A DNA stretch of 54,909 nucleotides. It comes from Mesomycoplasma hyorhinis ATCC 17981 (GTDB lineage Bacteria; Bacillota_I; Bacilli_A; Mycoplasmatales; Metamycoplasmataceae). The position numbers and the translations under genes are program-made. The stretch's first letter is position 1. The number at the start of each line of letters is the position of its first letter. The stretch covers positions 1 to 54,909 of the forward strand of contig NZ_KB911489.1 in assembly GCF_000383515.1 (NCBI RefSeq), in the 5' to 3' direction. Positions 19,699-29,005 of the stretch are shown here, in pieces. The notes below the pieces were generated by a model, which was given only the letters and a program-made list of their open reading frames with translations, had not been told where the DNA came from and did no database searches.

Positions 19699-21229
19699 TA
19701 TGCACACCTCCCATCAATATTCCTATTTGTTCTCTTGTCATACTTTTTGCACTTCTTTTTTCAGATAGTTTACCTTTATTTATAACCATAATTGAATCTG
19801 CTAGTGCAAAAACTTCATCAAGTTCGTATGAGATTAATAAAATACATTTTTTCTTCTTTTTTTCTTCTAAAAGATAGTCATAAATCTGGTTAATAGCACC
19901 AACATCTAATCCTCTAGTTGGTTGAACAACAACTAATAATTTATGCTCTGAAAGGATTTCACGACCTACTACTGCTTTTTGTTGATTTCCACCAGATAAA
20001 GATCTTGCAAGTGCATTTCCGTTTCCGTCTCCACGTACGTCAAATTTTTCTTGAATTTCTTTATAAAAACTTTTTAAAACTTTGTTTTTTATAAAACTAA
20101 GTTTTTGAAATTTTGGATTATAAAGTTCTCTAATAATTGCATTTTCTCTAATAGTAAAATCGAGCACAATTGCATATTTATGTCTATCACCTGGAATGTG
20201 TGAAATACCTGCTTTGTTTTTGTTTTTTACTGAAAAATTTGTGATATCAACAAGCTGTCCTGAGTTGTCTAGAATCTCAATTTTTCCTTCTTTTGGCTTT
20301 AAAATTCCTGAAATTACAAGCTCAATTTCTTCTTGACCATTTCCTTCAACACCTGCAATACCTAGAATTTCTCCTTCTTTAATTTCTATGTTAATGTTGG
20401 AAATTTCTTTGTTTTGTTTAGCGAAAATATCAGTCATCCGAAAGCCTGTTTTTTCTGATAAAATTCCACTTTGATTTTTTGGTATTACAACTTTTTTACC
20501 AACCATTGCTTCTGATAATTCATCAATTTGAACATTATCTAAAGTAGGAAAATGTTTTACAACTTTTCCTAATCTAATAACTGTTGCTTCATTAGCAACC
20601 GATTTTACTTCATGTAATTTATGAGATATGAAGATAATTGTTTTTCCACTATTTTTGAAAAAACGTAGAATGTCTAAAAATCCTTCAATTTCTTGTGGAT
20701 TTAACACAGCAGTTGGTTCGTCGAATACTAAAATATCAGAATCCTTGAAAAGCATTTTCATAATTTCGACTTTTTGTTGGGTCGAAACTGTTGCATCCCC
20801 AGTCTTCTGATCTAAATCAAAATGTAAATTATATTTATTTTGTAGTAGTGAAACTTTTATTCTTGCCAACTCATAGTCTACAAAAATTTTATTTTTTAAA
20901 AATTCACTACCTAAAATAATGTTTTCTAAATTTGTATAAGCATCAATTAATTTAAAATGTTGATGCACCATTCCTATTCCTAAATCTTTTGCTTCATTAG
21001 GACTCTGAATAAAGCTACTTTTTCCATTTATTTTAATACTACCTTCGGTTGGAGTATAAATTCCAAATAAAATCGACATTAATGTTGATTTACCAGCACC
21101 ATTTTCACCAATTAAGGCGTGAATAGTACCTTTCTTGATATTAATGTTGATGTTGTCATTTGCGACAAATTCTCCAAACTTCTTAGTAATTTGAATAAAT
21201 TCAATTGCATTTTGATTGTGGTTTAACAT
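19691..21229 (-). CDS. nupO: Nucleoside ABC transporter ATPase, two ABC domains (NupO/YufO-like)
   Basis: A 512-residue double ATPase that powers the nucleoside importer. Domain 1 has Walker A GENGAGKST, Q loop MVHQHFK, Walker B ILVFDEPTAVL and the switch His in FISHK. Its signature is unusual, TVSTQQKVEI where LSVGQQQRVEI is common. Domain 2 (from about residue 260) has a degenerate Walker A, GVEGNGQEEI, as is normal in this class, a good signature LSGGNQQK and LLVVVQPTRGLDVGA. It is the first gene of the operon. No ribosome site: TATAAT ends 7 nt before the ATG, so a leaderless start is likely. Confidence 0.94.
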   Translation of the reverse strand: MLNHNQNAIEFIQITKKFGEFVANDNININIKKGTIHALIGENGAGKSTLMSILFGIYTPTEGSIKINGKSSFIQSPNEAKDLGIGMVHQHFKLIDAYTNLENIILGSEFLKNKIFVDYELARIKVSLLQNKYNLHFDLDQKTGDATVSTQQKVEIMKMLFKDSDILVFDEPTAVLNPQEIEGFLDILRFFKNSGKTIIFISHKLHEVKSVANEATVIRLGKVVKHFPTLDNVQIDELSEAMVGKKVVIPKNQSGILSEKTGFRMTDIFAKQNKEISNINIEIKEGEILGIAGVEGNGQEEIELVISGILKPKEGKIEILDNSGQLVDITNFSVKNKNKAGISHIPGDRHKYAIVLDFTIRENAIIRELYNPKFQKLSFIKNKVLKSFYKEIQEKFDVRGDGNGNALARSLSGGNQQKAVVGREILSEHKLLVVVQPTRGLDVGAINQIYDYLLEEKKKKKCILLISYELDEVFALADSIMVINKGKLSEKRSAKSMTREQIGILMGGVHND

Positions 21230-21236
21230 AGTTTGA

Positions 21237-21242
21237 ATTATA
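21237..21242 (-). promoter_or_regulatory. -10 element 7 nt before the nucleoside ABC operon
   Basis: TATAAT on the minus strand with exactly 7 nt to the ATG of the ATPase gene. Initiation 7 nt after the hexamer would place the transcript start on the start codon. No ribosome site is present in between. Confidence 0.55.
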
Positions 21243-21274
21243 TAGTTTTTTTTTATTATTTTAAAATTAAAAAA

Positions 21275-21955
21275 TTATTTATTGTTTTTTTTAATAATAT
21301 TTATTAAAAATTCTTTAGTTAATTGGTAACTTATAGAGTTTTGGTCTAATTTTGGAAAATTTTTTGATATTAATAATCTTCCTGAATTTTTATTAAAAAT
21401 TGAACTTCAATTTCTATGATCTTGTTTATGCCCTTGTTGAAAATCTACTTCCTCTAGAAAGAAAGAATAGATGTTATTAATAATAATTTTTCTCTGCTGA
21501 TCTTTTAAAGATTTACCAAATTTATAATTTATTTTTAAAATTAAGTAAGCTTTAATTTGTTCAGGATTTTCTTGTACATAGTCATTATGCAATAAATTCA
21601 AAGCTGCTATAGCATTGTTATGTGAATTAAGTTTTTCTACTTTAATATTTAACATAACAAAAATATTTCTAAATATAGCATATGAGTCATAACTAGATTG
21701 AGTTGTACTTATCTGTTTTTTATGAATAATAACTTCATTTTCTTTGTGATTTTTTGTATAAATAGATAGTTTGCTTGTTAAAAATTCTTCAATTATAAAT
21801 CCTATAGCTGTTGAAGATTCAATGCAATTATTTTCATCTTCTAATAAGTTGTAATCTTCCAATTTTAAAACTAACTCGTTGCCATAAACCTTAAAAATCT
21901 GTTTTGCATAATTTTCAACTTTGCTTTGTAATACTTTTAAATTTCTATAGTACAT
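21275..21955 (-). CDS. Putative type II restriction endonuclease
   Basis: A 226-residue protein I cannot place in a family by sequence. The assignment rests on position: its ATG overlaps the stop of a C5-cytosine methyltransferase (TAATG), the classic arrangement of a type II restriction-modification pair. A conserved-looking core runs from TAIGFIIEEFLTSKL (about 50-64) through SYDSYAIFRNIFVMLNIKVEK (split here: SYDSYAIFRN, then IFVMLNIKVEK, about 90-110). It has Glu, Asp and Lys residues spaced as in PD-(D/E)xK nucleases, but I cannot prove the catalytic set. The last 43 residues follow a TGA-encoded Trp. Alternative: another methyltransferase-linked protein. Confidence 0.6.
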
Positions 21956-23196
21956 TATTTTTCGTCCAAACTTTTTTTAATCGCAAATCCAATTGCTTTT
22001 GCTAGTAACGGAGGAACAGCATTTCCTATTTGCACAAGTTGTCATTTTTTAGAACCTTTAAAAATAAAGTCATCTGGGAAAGATTGCAAAGCTGCTAATT
22101 CTCTTGGTGTTAAAACTCGTGGTAATTTTGGATGGATATTTACACCACCATGATTTTCTTTAATTGTACAGCTAGGTTCATTTCAAGGAGATTTCTTCCA
22201 CCCATCTGAATAGTTTTTATAAACACTTTGTCCTTCAGGAGTATTTTTGATTCTTTCTTGCATTTCTTTTGAATGTTTTGTAAAAATATGATTTATTTCT
22301 TTATTTTCTTCTAAATACATATATTTTTCAATACATTCACCAAGAGTTTTATATTCTTTTTGTTGTAATATAGGTTTTGGGAAATAATTAATTTTGTTAA
22401 TTTTATTTGCTATAAAAATTACTCTTTTTCTTGTTTGAGCAACTTCATAATCTGCACTATTTAAAGTGGTGACATTTATCTGATATCCTATATTTTTATA
22501 GTCATTTATTATTTTTTGTTCTACTTGTCCATTTAACATTGTTCTTAAACCTTGAACATTTTCCATAAGAACAAATTTTGGTTGTAAATTTTTAACTATT
22601 TCTAACATTTCTAGATATAGACTATTTCTTGGATCATCAACTACTCTATTTCCTGCCATAGAAAAACCTTGACAAGGAAATCCTCCTACTATTAAATCGA
22701 TATCTGTATCTTTAAATTTATTATAAAGTTCTTCTTTTACTTTAACATCTCTAATATCTCTAGTTTCGATAAGTTCTTCTTTTTTCTTTCTGTTTTGGAA
22801 ATTATATACATAAGTTTCTACTGCGTCAGGCATAATTTCAACACTAGCTATTGGTTCAAAACCTGCCATAACTAAACCGCAAGATAATCCACCTGCGCCT
22901 GAAAATAGGTCTATAAATTTATAACCATTTTTATAATTAGAATTTCAACCATCTAATTTATTCATTTCTTTTAGCACATCAATGAACTGAACTTTTTCTT
23001 CAATTTTTCCTATTTTTTTATTACTACTAGCTTCTTTTTTATAGGATAATTTTCAATCTTGATAATGTGAGTCTAAAATTAAACATTTATTGTTTTGTTT
23101 TGTAGAAATCAAACTTTTTTTAGCTATTTCTTTTCTAATGAATTTTTGACTCACAGATTCTAATTTAGCAATTTCTGAAATTTTATAATATTTCAT
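21955..23196 (-). CDS. DNA C5-cytosine methyltransferase with N-terminal helix-turn-helix
   Basis: A 413-residue enzyme that methylates cytosine in DNA, protecting it from the linked nuclease. Motifs run in family order: DLFSGAGG (I, about 96-103), GGFPCQGFS with the catalytic Cys at about 175 (IV), MENVQG (VI), QTRKRV (VIII), a target-recognition stretch ending WNEPSCTI, LTPRELAALQSFP (IX) and QIGNAVPP (X). Residues 1 to about 85 precede the catalytic domain and look like a MerR/excisionase-type HTH (YYKISEIAKLE...KFIRKEI). A strong ribosome site AAAGGAG supports this longer start. Known methyltransferases with such extensions repress their own operon. Target sequence not deducible. Confidence 0.92.
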
Positions 23197-23218
23197 TTTA
23201 GACTCCTTTACATTGTTT

Positions 23219-23224
23219 ATTGTA
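23219..23224 (-). promoter_or_regulatory. Possible -10 element of the restriction-modification operon
   Basis: TACAAT on the minus strand, 22 nt before the methyltransferase ATG, leaving room for a short leader with AAAGGAG. The -35 region is not clear. This spacer is also where the methyltransferase's HTH could bind if it autoregulates. Confidence 0.4.
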
Positions 23225-23247
23225 CAAAAAATTTTTCTTTAACTTTA

Positions 23248-23291
23248 AACAAAAAATAAAATCATATATTAATATGATTTTATTTTTTGTT
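23248..23291 (-). terminator. 20-bp perfect hairpin overlapping the end of lepA
   Basis: Arms at 23248-23267 and 23272-23291 are perfectly complementary over 20 bp, with loop ATTA. The lepA arm includes its last three codons (Asn-Lys-Lys) and stop at 23280-23282. AT-rich arms carry A- and T-runs, so it can act as a terminator in either direction and separates lepA from the restriction-modification operon. Confidence 0.8.
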
Positions 23292-25079
23292 ATCTGTATC
23301 TGTTTTTAAAACAGCTAAAAATGCTTCTTGAGGAACATCTACTGTACCGAAGGATTTCATCCGTTTTTTACCTGCTTTTTGTTTCTCTAAGAGTTTTTTA
23401 CGACGAGTAACATCTCCGCCGTATAATTTCGCTGTAACATCTTTACGATATGCTTTGATGGTTTCTCTTGCAATTACTTTTGAACCAATAACTGCTTGAA
23501 CTGGCACTTCAAAGGAATGTCTAGGAATTGTTTCTTTTAATTTTTCAGTTAATTCTCTTCCTTTTTTATAAGCAAAATCTTTATGAACAATAATTGAAAG
23601 TGCATCTACTTTTTGACCATTTAATAAAATATCAAGTTTAATTAGATTTGATTCTTGATAACCAATTACTTCGTATTCAAAAGAACCATAACCTTTTGAC
23701 ATTGATTTTAATTTGTCAAAAAAATCAAAAATGATTTCAGATAAAGGCAGAATATAAACTAATTTTCTTCTTGATTTGTCTATATATTCTAAGGATTCAT
23801 AAACCCCTCTTTTATCTTGACACAAACCCATTATCGAACCTAAATATTCTTCAGGAACAAAAATTGTTGCTCTTATATAAGGTTCTTCTATTTTTTCAAT
23901 TTGTGTTGGTTCAGGGAAAAAACTTGGATTTGAAATAGAAACAACTTCTTTATTAGTTTTTGTAATTCTAAATTCTACTGAAGGAGCAGTTGCAACTATT
24001 GATAAATTAAATTCTCGTTCGAGTCTTTCTTGTAAAATCTCCATATGTAAAAGACCCAAAAATCCAATTCTAAAACCAAATCCTAAAGCTTTTGAAGACT
24101 CAGGTTCGTAACTAATTGAAGAATCTGAAAGCGAAATTTTTTCTAATGAATCTTTTAGTAAATTATAATCTTGTGAATCAACAGGATAAAACCCTGTATA
24201 AACTACGGGCTTTAATTTTTTATAACCAGGAAGTGCTGCTTTTGCTGGATTTGCAACTAAAGTAATAGTATCACCAACAGAAACATCCTTTGCGTTTCTA
24301 ATTGAAGCTGCAATTCAACCCACTTCACCTGCAACAAGCTCTTCTTTTTTAAGCTCTTTTGGAGTTCTTACCCCTAATTCAATCACACCAAACTTCTTAC
24401 CATTTGCCATGAACTTAAATTCGTCACCCACTTTAATAGAACCTGAAACAATTCTTACTAAAATAATTACTCCTCTGTAAATATCAAAATAAGAATCAAA
24501 AACTAGAGCTTTTAATTCTTTTTCATTTTCAACCACTTTTGGAGCTGGAATTTTATTAATAATTGCTTCTAAAACAGCTTCAATATTTGTACCATTTTTA
24601 GCAGAAATTAAAATCGCATCATCTGTTGGAATACCAATAGCATTTTCTATTTCTTCTTTAACTCTGTCAACATCAGCTGCTGGCAAATCTATTTTGTTTA
24701 TTATTGTAATTATTTCTAAATTATTTTCTATCGCTAGATAAACATTAGCAAGTGTTTGAGCTTCAATTCCTTGAGTTGCATCCACTAGTAATAAAGCACC
24801 TTCAGTAGCAGCTAATGAACGTGAAACTTCATAAGTAAAATCCACATGACCTGGAGTATCAATTAAATGAAAAATATAGTCTTTATAATGAAGTTGAACT
24901 GCGTTGAGTTTTATAGTTATTCCACGTTCTTTTTCAAGATCCATAGAATCTAAGTGTTGGGCTTGAAGTTCTCTTTTTTCAACTGCATTAGTCAATTCTA
25001 AAATACGATCTGCTAAAGTTGACTTACCATGATCGATATGAGCTATGATAGAAAAATTTCGAATCTTTTTGACATCCAT
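23280..25079 (-). CDS. lepA: Elongation factor 4 (LepA), ribosomal back-translocase
   Basis: A 599-residue translational GTPase. G motifs: AHIDHGKST (G1), [13 protein letters not shown] (G3), NKIDLP (G4), ISAKNG (G5). Domain II and EF-G-like domains follow ([25 protein letters not shown]). The LepA-specific C-terminal domain contains [22 protein letters not shown] in two parts and ends [17 protein letters not shown]. Two TGA codons are Trp. The ATG lies 2 nt after the stop of the one-TM protein gene with no ribosome site, so it depends on translational coupling. The 3' end lies inside a terminator stem. Confidence 0.97.
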
Positions 25080-25081
25080 AA

Positions 25082-25441
25082 TTATTTGTTAATTGGTGTA
25101 AAAAATGTGGATGATTGAACAGTGGAGATTAAGGATTGTTGATTAGCGTTGGCTTTATAATGAATTTCAGCTACTGGACGGATTGAATCATTGTGAATAT
25201 CTTGTTGTGATCAAATGATAGCTCAAACAATAACCACGATTGCAATCACGATTATAGAAACTAACAAAAAGAACAGTGCAACTCTTTCTGCTTTGTGTCT
25301 TTCTTTAAATCTTAAAAATCTCTTATAAAAGATAATGTTTTCTTTTGGTTCTTGACCTTCAACATCTAATTTAATTGGATGTGTTTGAATATTAGTATCT
25401 TCGATGAAGTACTCTTTTGCTTCTTTTTTAAATTTTGCCAT
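25082..25441 (-). CDS. Small single-pass membrane protein of unknown function
   Basis: A 119-residue protein with a charged cytoplasmic N terminus of about 50 residues ([26 protein letters not shown]). One hydrophobic segment, [20 protein letters not shown], is followed by a polar outer domain of about 45 residues rich in Gln, Ser and Asn. Two TGA codons just after the membrane segment (WAIIW) are Trp, so the outer domain is missed under the standard code. It lies between hup and lepA, 2 nt ahead of lepA, and may simply provide translational coupling. I do not recognise a family. Confidence 0.75.
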
Positions 25442-25452
25442 TTTAACAACTT

Positions 25453-25725
25453 TTATTTCAACATATCTTTTAGATTTTTAGAAGGTTTAAATTTTGCAAC
25501 CATTTTGGCAGGAATATTAACTTCAGATTTTGTTATAGGATTAATTGCTGTACTTTGTTCTTTAAAAACACCTTGGAATGTTCCAAATCCTGCAATTACA
25601 ACCTTATCCCCTCTTTTAATTTGGCTTGTTACAATATCAAAAAATGAGTTCAAAACTGCTTCAGTGTCTTTATGTGTAAGTTGAGTTTCATCTACTATTA
25701 AGTCTAATAATTCTTTTTTGTTCAT
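25453..25725 (-). CDS. hup: HU family DNA-binding protein
   Basis: A 90-residue histone-like protein that bends and compacts DNA as a dimer. It begins MNKKELLDLIVDE, and the two-helix body leads to GDKVVIAGFGTFQGV and the DNA-embracing arm INPITKSEVNIPAKMVAKFKPS. The arm lacks the usual RxGRNPxT form; QSTAINPITK takes its place, so arm contacts may differ, though the proline of NP is kept. The ribosome site AAAGGA is upstream. Length is exactly that of typical HU. Confidence 0.95.
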   Translation of the reverse strand: MNKKELLDLIVDETQLTHKDTEAVLNSFFDIVTSQIKRGDKVVIAGFGTFQGVFKEQSTAINPITKSEVNIPAKMVAKFKPSKNLKDMLK

Positions 25726-25783
25726 AATGATTTCCTTTGCTTTGTTTGGGTTAATAAATTATTTATATTTTACTTTATTTTCT

Positions 25784-27085
25784 TTATTTTTCTTTTTTAT
25801 TTTTATAAATTATTTTAATTGGACAACCTGAAAAACCAAAATAGTTTCTAAATTGATTTTCAATATATCTTTGATAAGAAAAATGAATTAAATTTTTATC
25901 ATTAACAAAAAATAAAAAAATAGGAATATTTGCTTGAATTTGTTGAGCAAATTTAATATTTAATTTTTTTCCACGAACACTTGGTGGAGGTTGTAACATT
26001 TGAATATCTAAAATGAATTGATTAAGGGCATTAGTAGAAACTTTTTTATCTAAATTATTCTTGACTTCTAAAATTGTTTCTCTTAATTTAGAAATTCTAC
26101 TTCCTGTTTGTGCTGAAATAAAACAAATTGGAGCTCAGTCTAAAAACTTGTAATTTTGCTTCATTTTCTTCATAAAAATGTGCTGAGTGTTTGTTTCTTT
26201 TTCAATTAAATCTCATTTATTTACTACTAAAATTATTGGTTTTTGTTTTTCAAAAGCATAACCTGCTAAACGAGCATCAAAATGTGATAATTCTTGTGTA
26301 GCATCTATTAAAATCAAAGATAATTGAGCATCATCTAGTGAATTAAAAGCTCTTAAAAGTGCATAAAAATCTACAGATTGGGCAATTTTGGATTTTCTAA
26401 TAATTCCAGCAGTATCTATAATTTCAAAATCTATTTTGTCAATTTTAATAAAACTAGAAACTGAATCACGTGTTGTTCCTGCTATTGGAGAAACAATGGA
26501 GCGATTTTCATTTGCTAATTTATTTAATAAAGTAGATTTTCCAGCGTTTGGTTTTCCTATAATTGCCAACCTAAATGCTTCATTTTCTTTCTCTTTTGTA
26601 AAATCTAAACTTCTAATTGTTTCATCTAATAAATCACCAACTCCTTCTCCATGAATAGCTGAAATTGGAAAAATATGTTCAAAACCTAGTGAATAAATTG
26701 AAGTATCAAAAAATTTGTTTCCTTCTAGTTTATTAGCTGCGATTAAAACTTTTTTGCTTGATTTTCGAAGCAAATCTATAACAAAATGATCATCTGAATC
26801 TATTTCAACTCTACCATCTACTAAAAAAATAATTAAATTTGCTTCTTCTATTGCTATTTGAGTTTGAATTCTAATTTGTTCTTGAAATGATTTGTTTTCT
26901 ATTTCAATTCCGCCTGTGTCTATGAGATAAAATTCCTTTCCTGCTCATTCAACTTTTGAATAAATTCTATCTCGAGTAACGCCAGGGCTATCGTGAATTA
27001 TTGAAACCTTTTTTCCTACTAATTTGTTAAATAATGTAGATTTTCCTACATTTGGTTTACCAATTAGAGCAACAATGTTCTTCAT
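25784..27085 (-). CDS. der: Ribosome-assembly GTPase Der (EngA)
   Basis: A 433-residue protein with two tandem GTPase domains and a C-terminal KH-like domain, needed for 50S subunit maturation. Domain 1: GKPNVGKST (G1), DTGG (G3), and G4 written ANKLEG where NKxD is usual. Domain 2 (from about residue 175): [19 protein letters not shown]. The C-terminal domain has [17 protein letters not shown] and [17 protein letters not shown]. The Asp-to-Glu change in the first G4 could affect guanine specificity of that domain. It begins 1 nt after the cmk stop, so the pair is coupled, an arrangement found across Firmicutes. Confidence 0.96.
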
Positions 27086-27086
27086 T

Positions 27087-27755
27087 TTATAGTAATTTCT
27101 GTTCTACAAGTTTACAAATTTGACTTACTACTTGATCAAAAGTTAAATTTGTTGAATCAATAAAAATTGAATCTTCTGTTTTATGAAGAGGATTAACTTT
27201 TCGATTCATATCATTTTGATCTCGTTTTTCAATTTCTTCTAAAATACTTTGAAAATTGGTTTCTAAATTAAGTTCTTTGTTTTGTTCAACTCTTCTTTTA
27301 GCTCTCACATTTGAATCAGCTCATAGAAAAATTTTTAATTCTGCTTGAGGCATAACAACAAAAGTAGTGTCCCTACCTTCCATTATTATTCCTTTGTAAT
27401 TTTGTTGAAAATCTTTTAAAATATCAACAATTAACTCTCTTATTTTTGGAAACTTCGCTATTAATGAAGCATTTTTAGAAATAATATCTAATCTTAATTC
27501 ATCATCTACTTTTTGCTTTTCTAGTAAAATAGAACCATCTTCTAAAAGTTGTAATAAAGAATTATTCCAGTGTTTCAAAATTGATTTCTCATTATCAATT
27601 TTTACTTCATTTTTATAACAAAAATAAGCAATGACTCTATACAATGAACCAGTATTTACAAATAAATAATTATATTTTTTTGCGATTGTTTGAGCTATAG
27701 ATGACTTTCCAGCACCTGAAGGTCCATCAATAGCAATATTAATTTTTTTGTCCAT
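27087..27755 (-). CDS. cmk: Cytidylate kinase
   Basis: A 222-residue kinase that phosphorylates CMP/dCMP. The P-loop [14 protein letters not shown] lies at the N terminus, followed by NTGSLYR, the substrate contact [14 protein letters not shown] and the lid RRVEQNK. A TGA-encoded Trp occurs at LKIFLWADS. I place the start at the ATG at 27755, with GGAG 4 nt upstream, because upstream codons do not align to the family. The pathway role is CTP/dCTP supply from salvaged cytidine nucleotides, which fits the nucleoside transporter in this window. Confidence 0.96.
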
Positions 27756-27827
27756 ATAACTCCAATTATTGTTAATATTTAATAATAACAAATTTTAAGT
27801 TTTTACAAACACAAAAATTAATTATTC

Positions 27828-28031
27828 TTAGATTGTACCTGTTTGACCTATAGAAATAAAGACAGAAATTAGTCCATAAATAGCTGATATGACAAGAGCT
27901 AGACCAACACAAATCACTAATCCGACTGCAAAATATTTTCACAAAGTTTTTAAATTAATTTTGGCTATAGAAGTTTGATTTTGTTTACGTAGTTTGAGTT
28001 TTAAATTGTTTAAATAATATTCAAAATTCAT
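27828..28031 (-). CDS. 67-residue single-pass membrane protein at the end of the ABC/nuclease operon
   Basis: A small protein with a basic N-terminal region (about 30 residues, KLKLRKQNQTSIAK) and one hydrophobic segment (about 31-60, YFAVGLVICVGLALVISAIY), then a short polar tail. One TGA reads Trp. The ribosome site AAAGGA overlaps the end of the upstream permease gene and the gap is 2 nt, so it is clearly part of the operon. No family is recognised. Such a protein could be an accessory subunit of the transporter or unrelated; nothing in the sequence decides this. Confidence 0.75.
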
Positions 28032-28033
28032 AA

Positions 28034-29005
28034 TTATCCTTTAATTGTTGAACCTTGTTTTGAAATAGCATTTAAAATTCTTTTTCTAAATCCAAAATAG
28101 ATTATAAACATCGGCAGAATTGCTAAAATAGCTCCGGCCATTCTAATATTTTTTAAAAATGGAATTTGACCCTCATCTTCTGCTGGATTTCTACCCACAT
28201 CTAGTAATCAAATATTAATAACTTTAATATTAGAATTTCCTTCTAAAATCAATAGTGGTCATAATAATCCATTTCAAGCTGCAAAAGCTGTAAGAATACC
28301 CACTGTTCAAATTGTTGGACTAACAAGTGGTATAGCTACCTTGAAAAAGAAGGAAATATTTGAACATCCATCTACCATAGCTGCTTCTTTAATTCGATCT
28401 GAGATTTCTTCAAATGCATTTCTAAACATAAATCCAGAAAAAACTGATGCTGCAAAAGGTGCAACTAAAGCTAAAATGGTACCTGGTTGCTCATTTCAAA
28501 ATAAAATAATAACAACACGATATTGACCAATTAATAAAGCTGTTTCTGGTAATAATAAAATGGATAAAAAGATTAATCAAGAAGTTTTTTTGTATTTTCA
28601 CTTTTTAAGTGAAAAAGCATAACCAAATGTCATTGAAAAGAAAATTTTTCCAATTACTGAAATTAAAGTGATTAAAATTGTTCAACCTAAAGCTTGACCA
28701 TAACCTTCTTGAAAAGCTGCAGAAAAATTACTTCATTCTAAAGAGCGTGGATAATAAATTTGAACTCTTGAATCAATAACTTGCTCTTTGGGAGCTAGTG
28801 CATAAGTTATCATAAAATAAAAAGGAAAAATGATGAAGATACCAAAAATAAATAAAACTACAAATTTAAATATAAAAGAAGCAACATTTTTTCATATTGA
28901 GGTTTCTTTTACTTGTGAAGAAATTAACTCTGCTGCTCTTCTAGTTTTTAAAATTGCTAACTTATTTCTTAAGAAAATGAGAAGCTTTAATTTTGTTCCG
29001 TACAT
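28034..29005 (-). CDS. ugpE: ABC transporter permease, MalG/UgpE type
   Basis: A 323-residue inner-membrane permease with six hydrophobic segments. The ATPase-contact loop has the EAA form EEISDRIKEAAMVDGCSN (about 205-222), followed by FFKVAIPLVSPTIWTVG. The first 45 residues form a charged cytoplasmic N-terminal arm. The start has AGGAGA upstream. The gene overlaps the end of the other permease by 44 nt. In Mycoplasma genitalium the equivalent MG189 is named ugpE, but the substrate of this transporter is not known, and the linked nuclease suggests nucleic-acid products as well as sugars. Confidence 0.9.

Noticed and set aside
21275-21955. Phage or prophage module around the restriction-modification genes
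   Set aside because: No integrase, attachment repeats or phage genes are seen; the pair sits neatly between two core operons.
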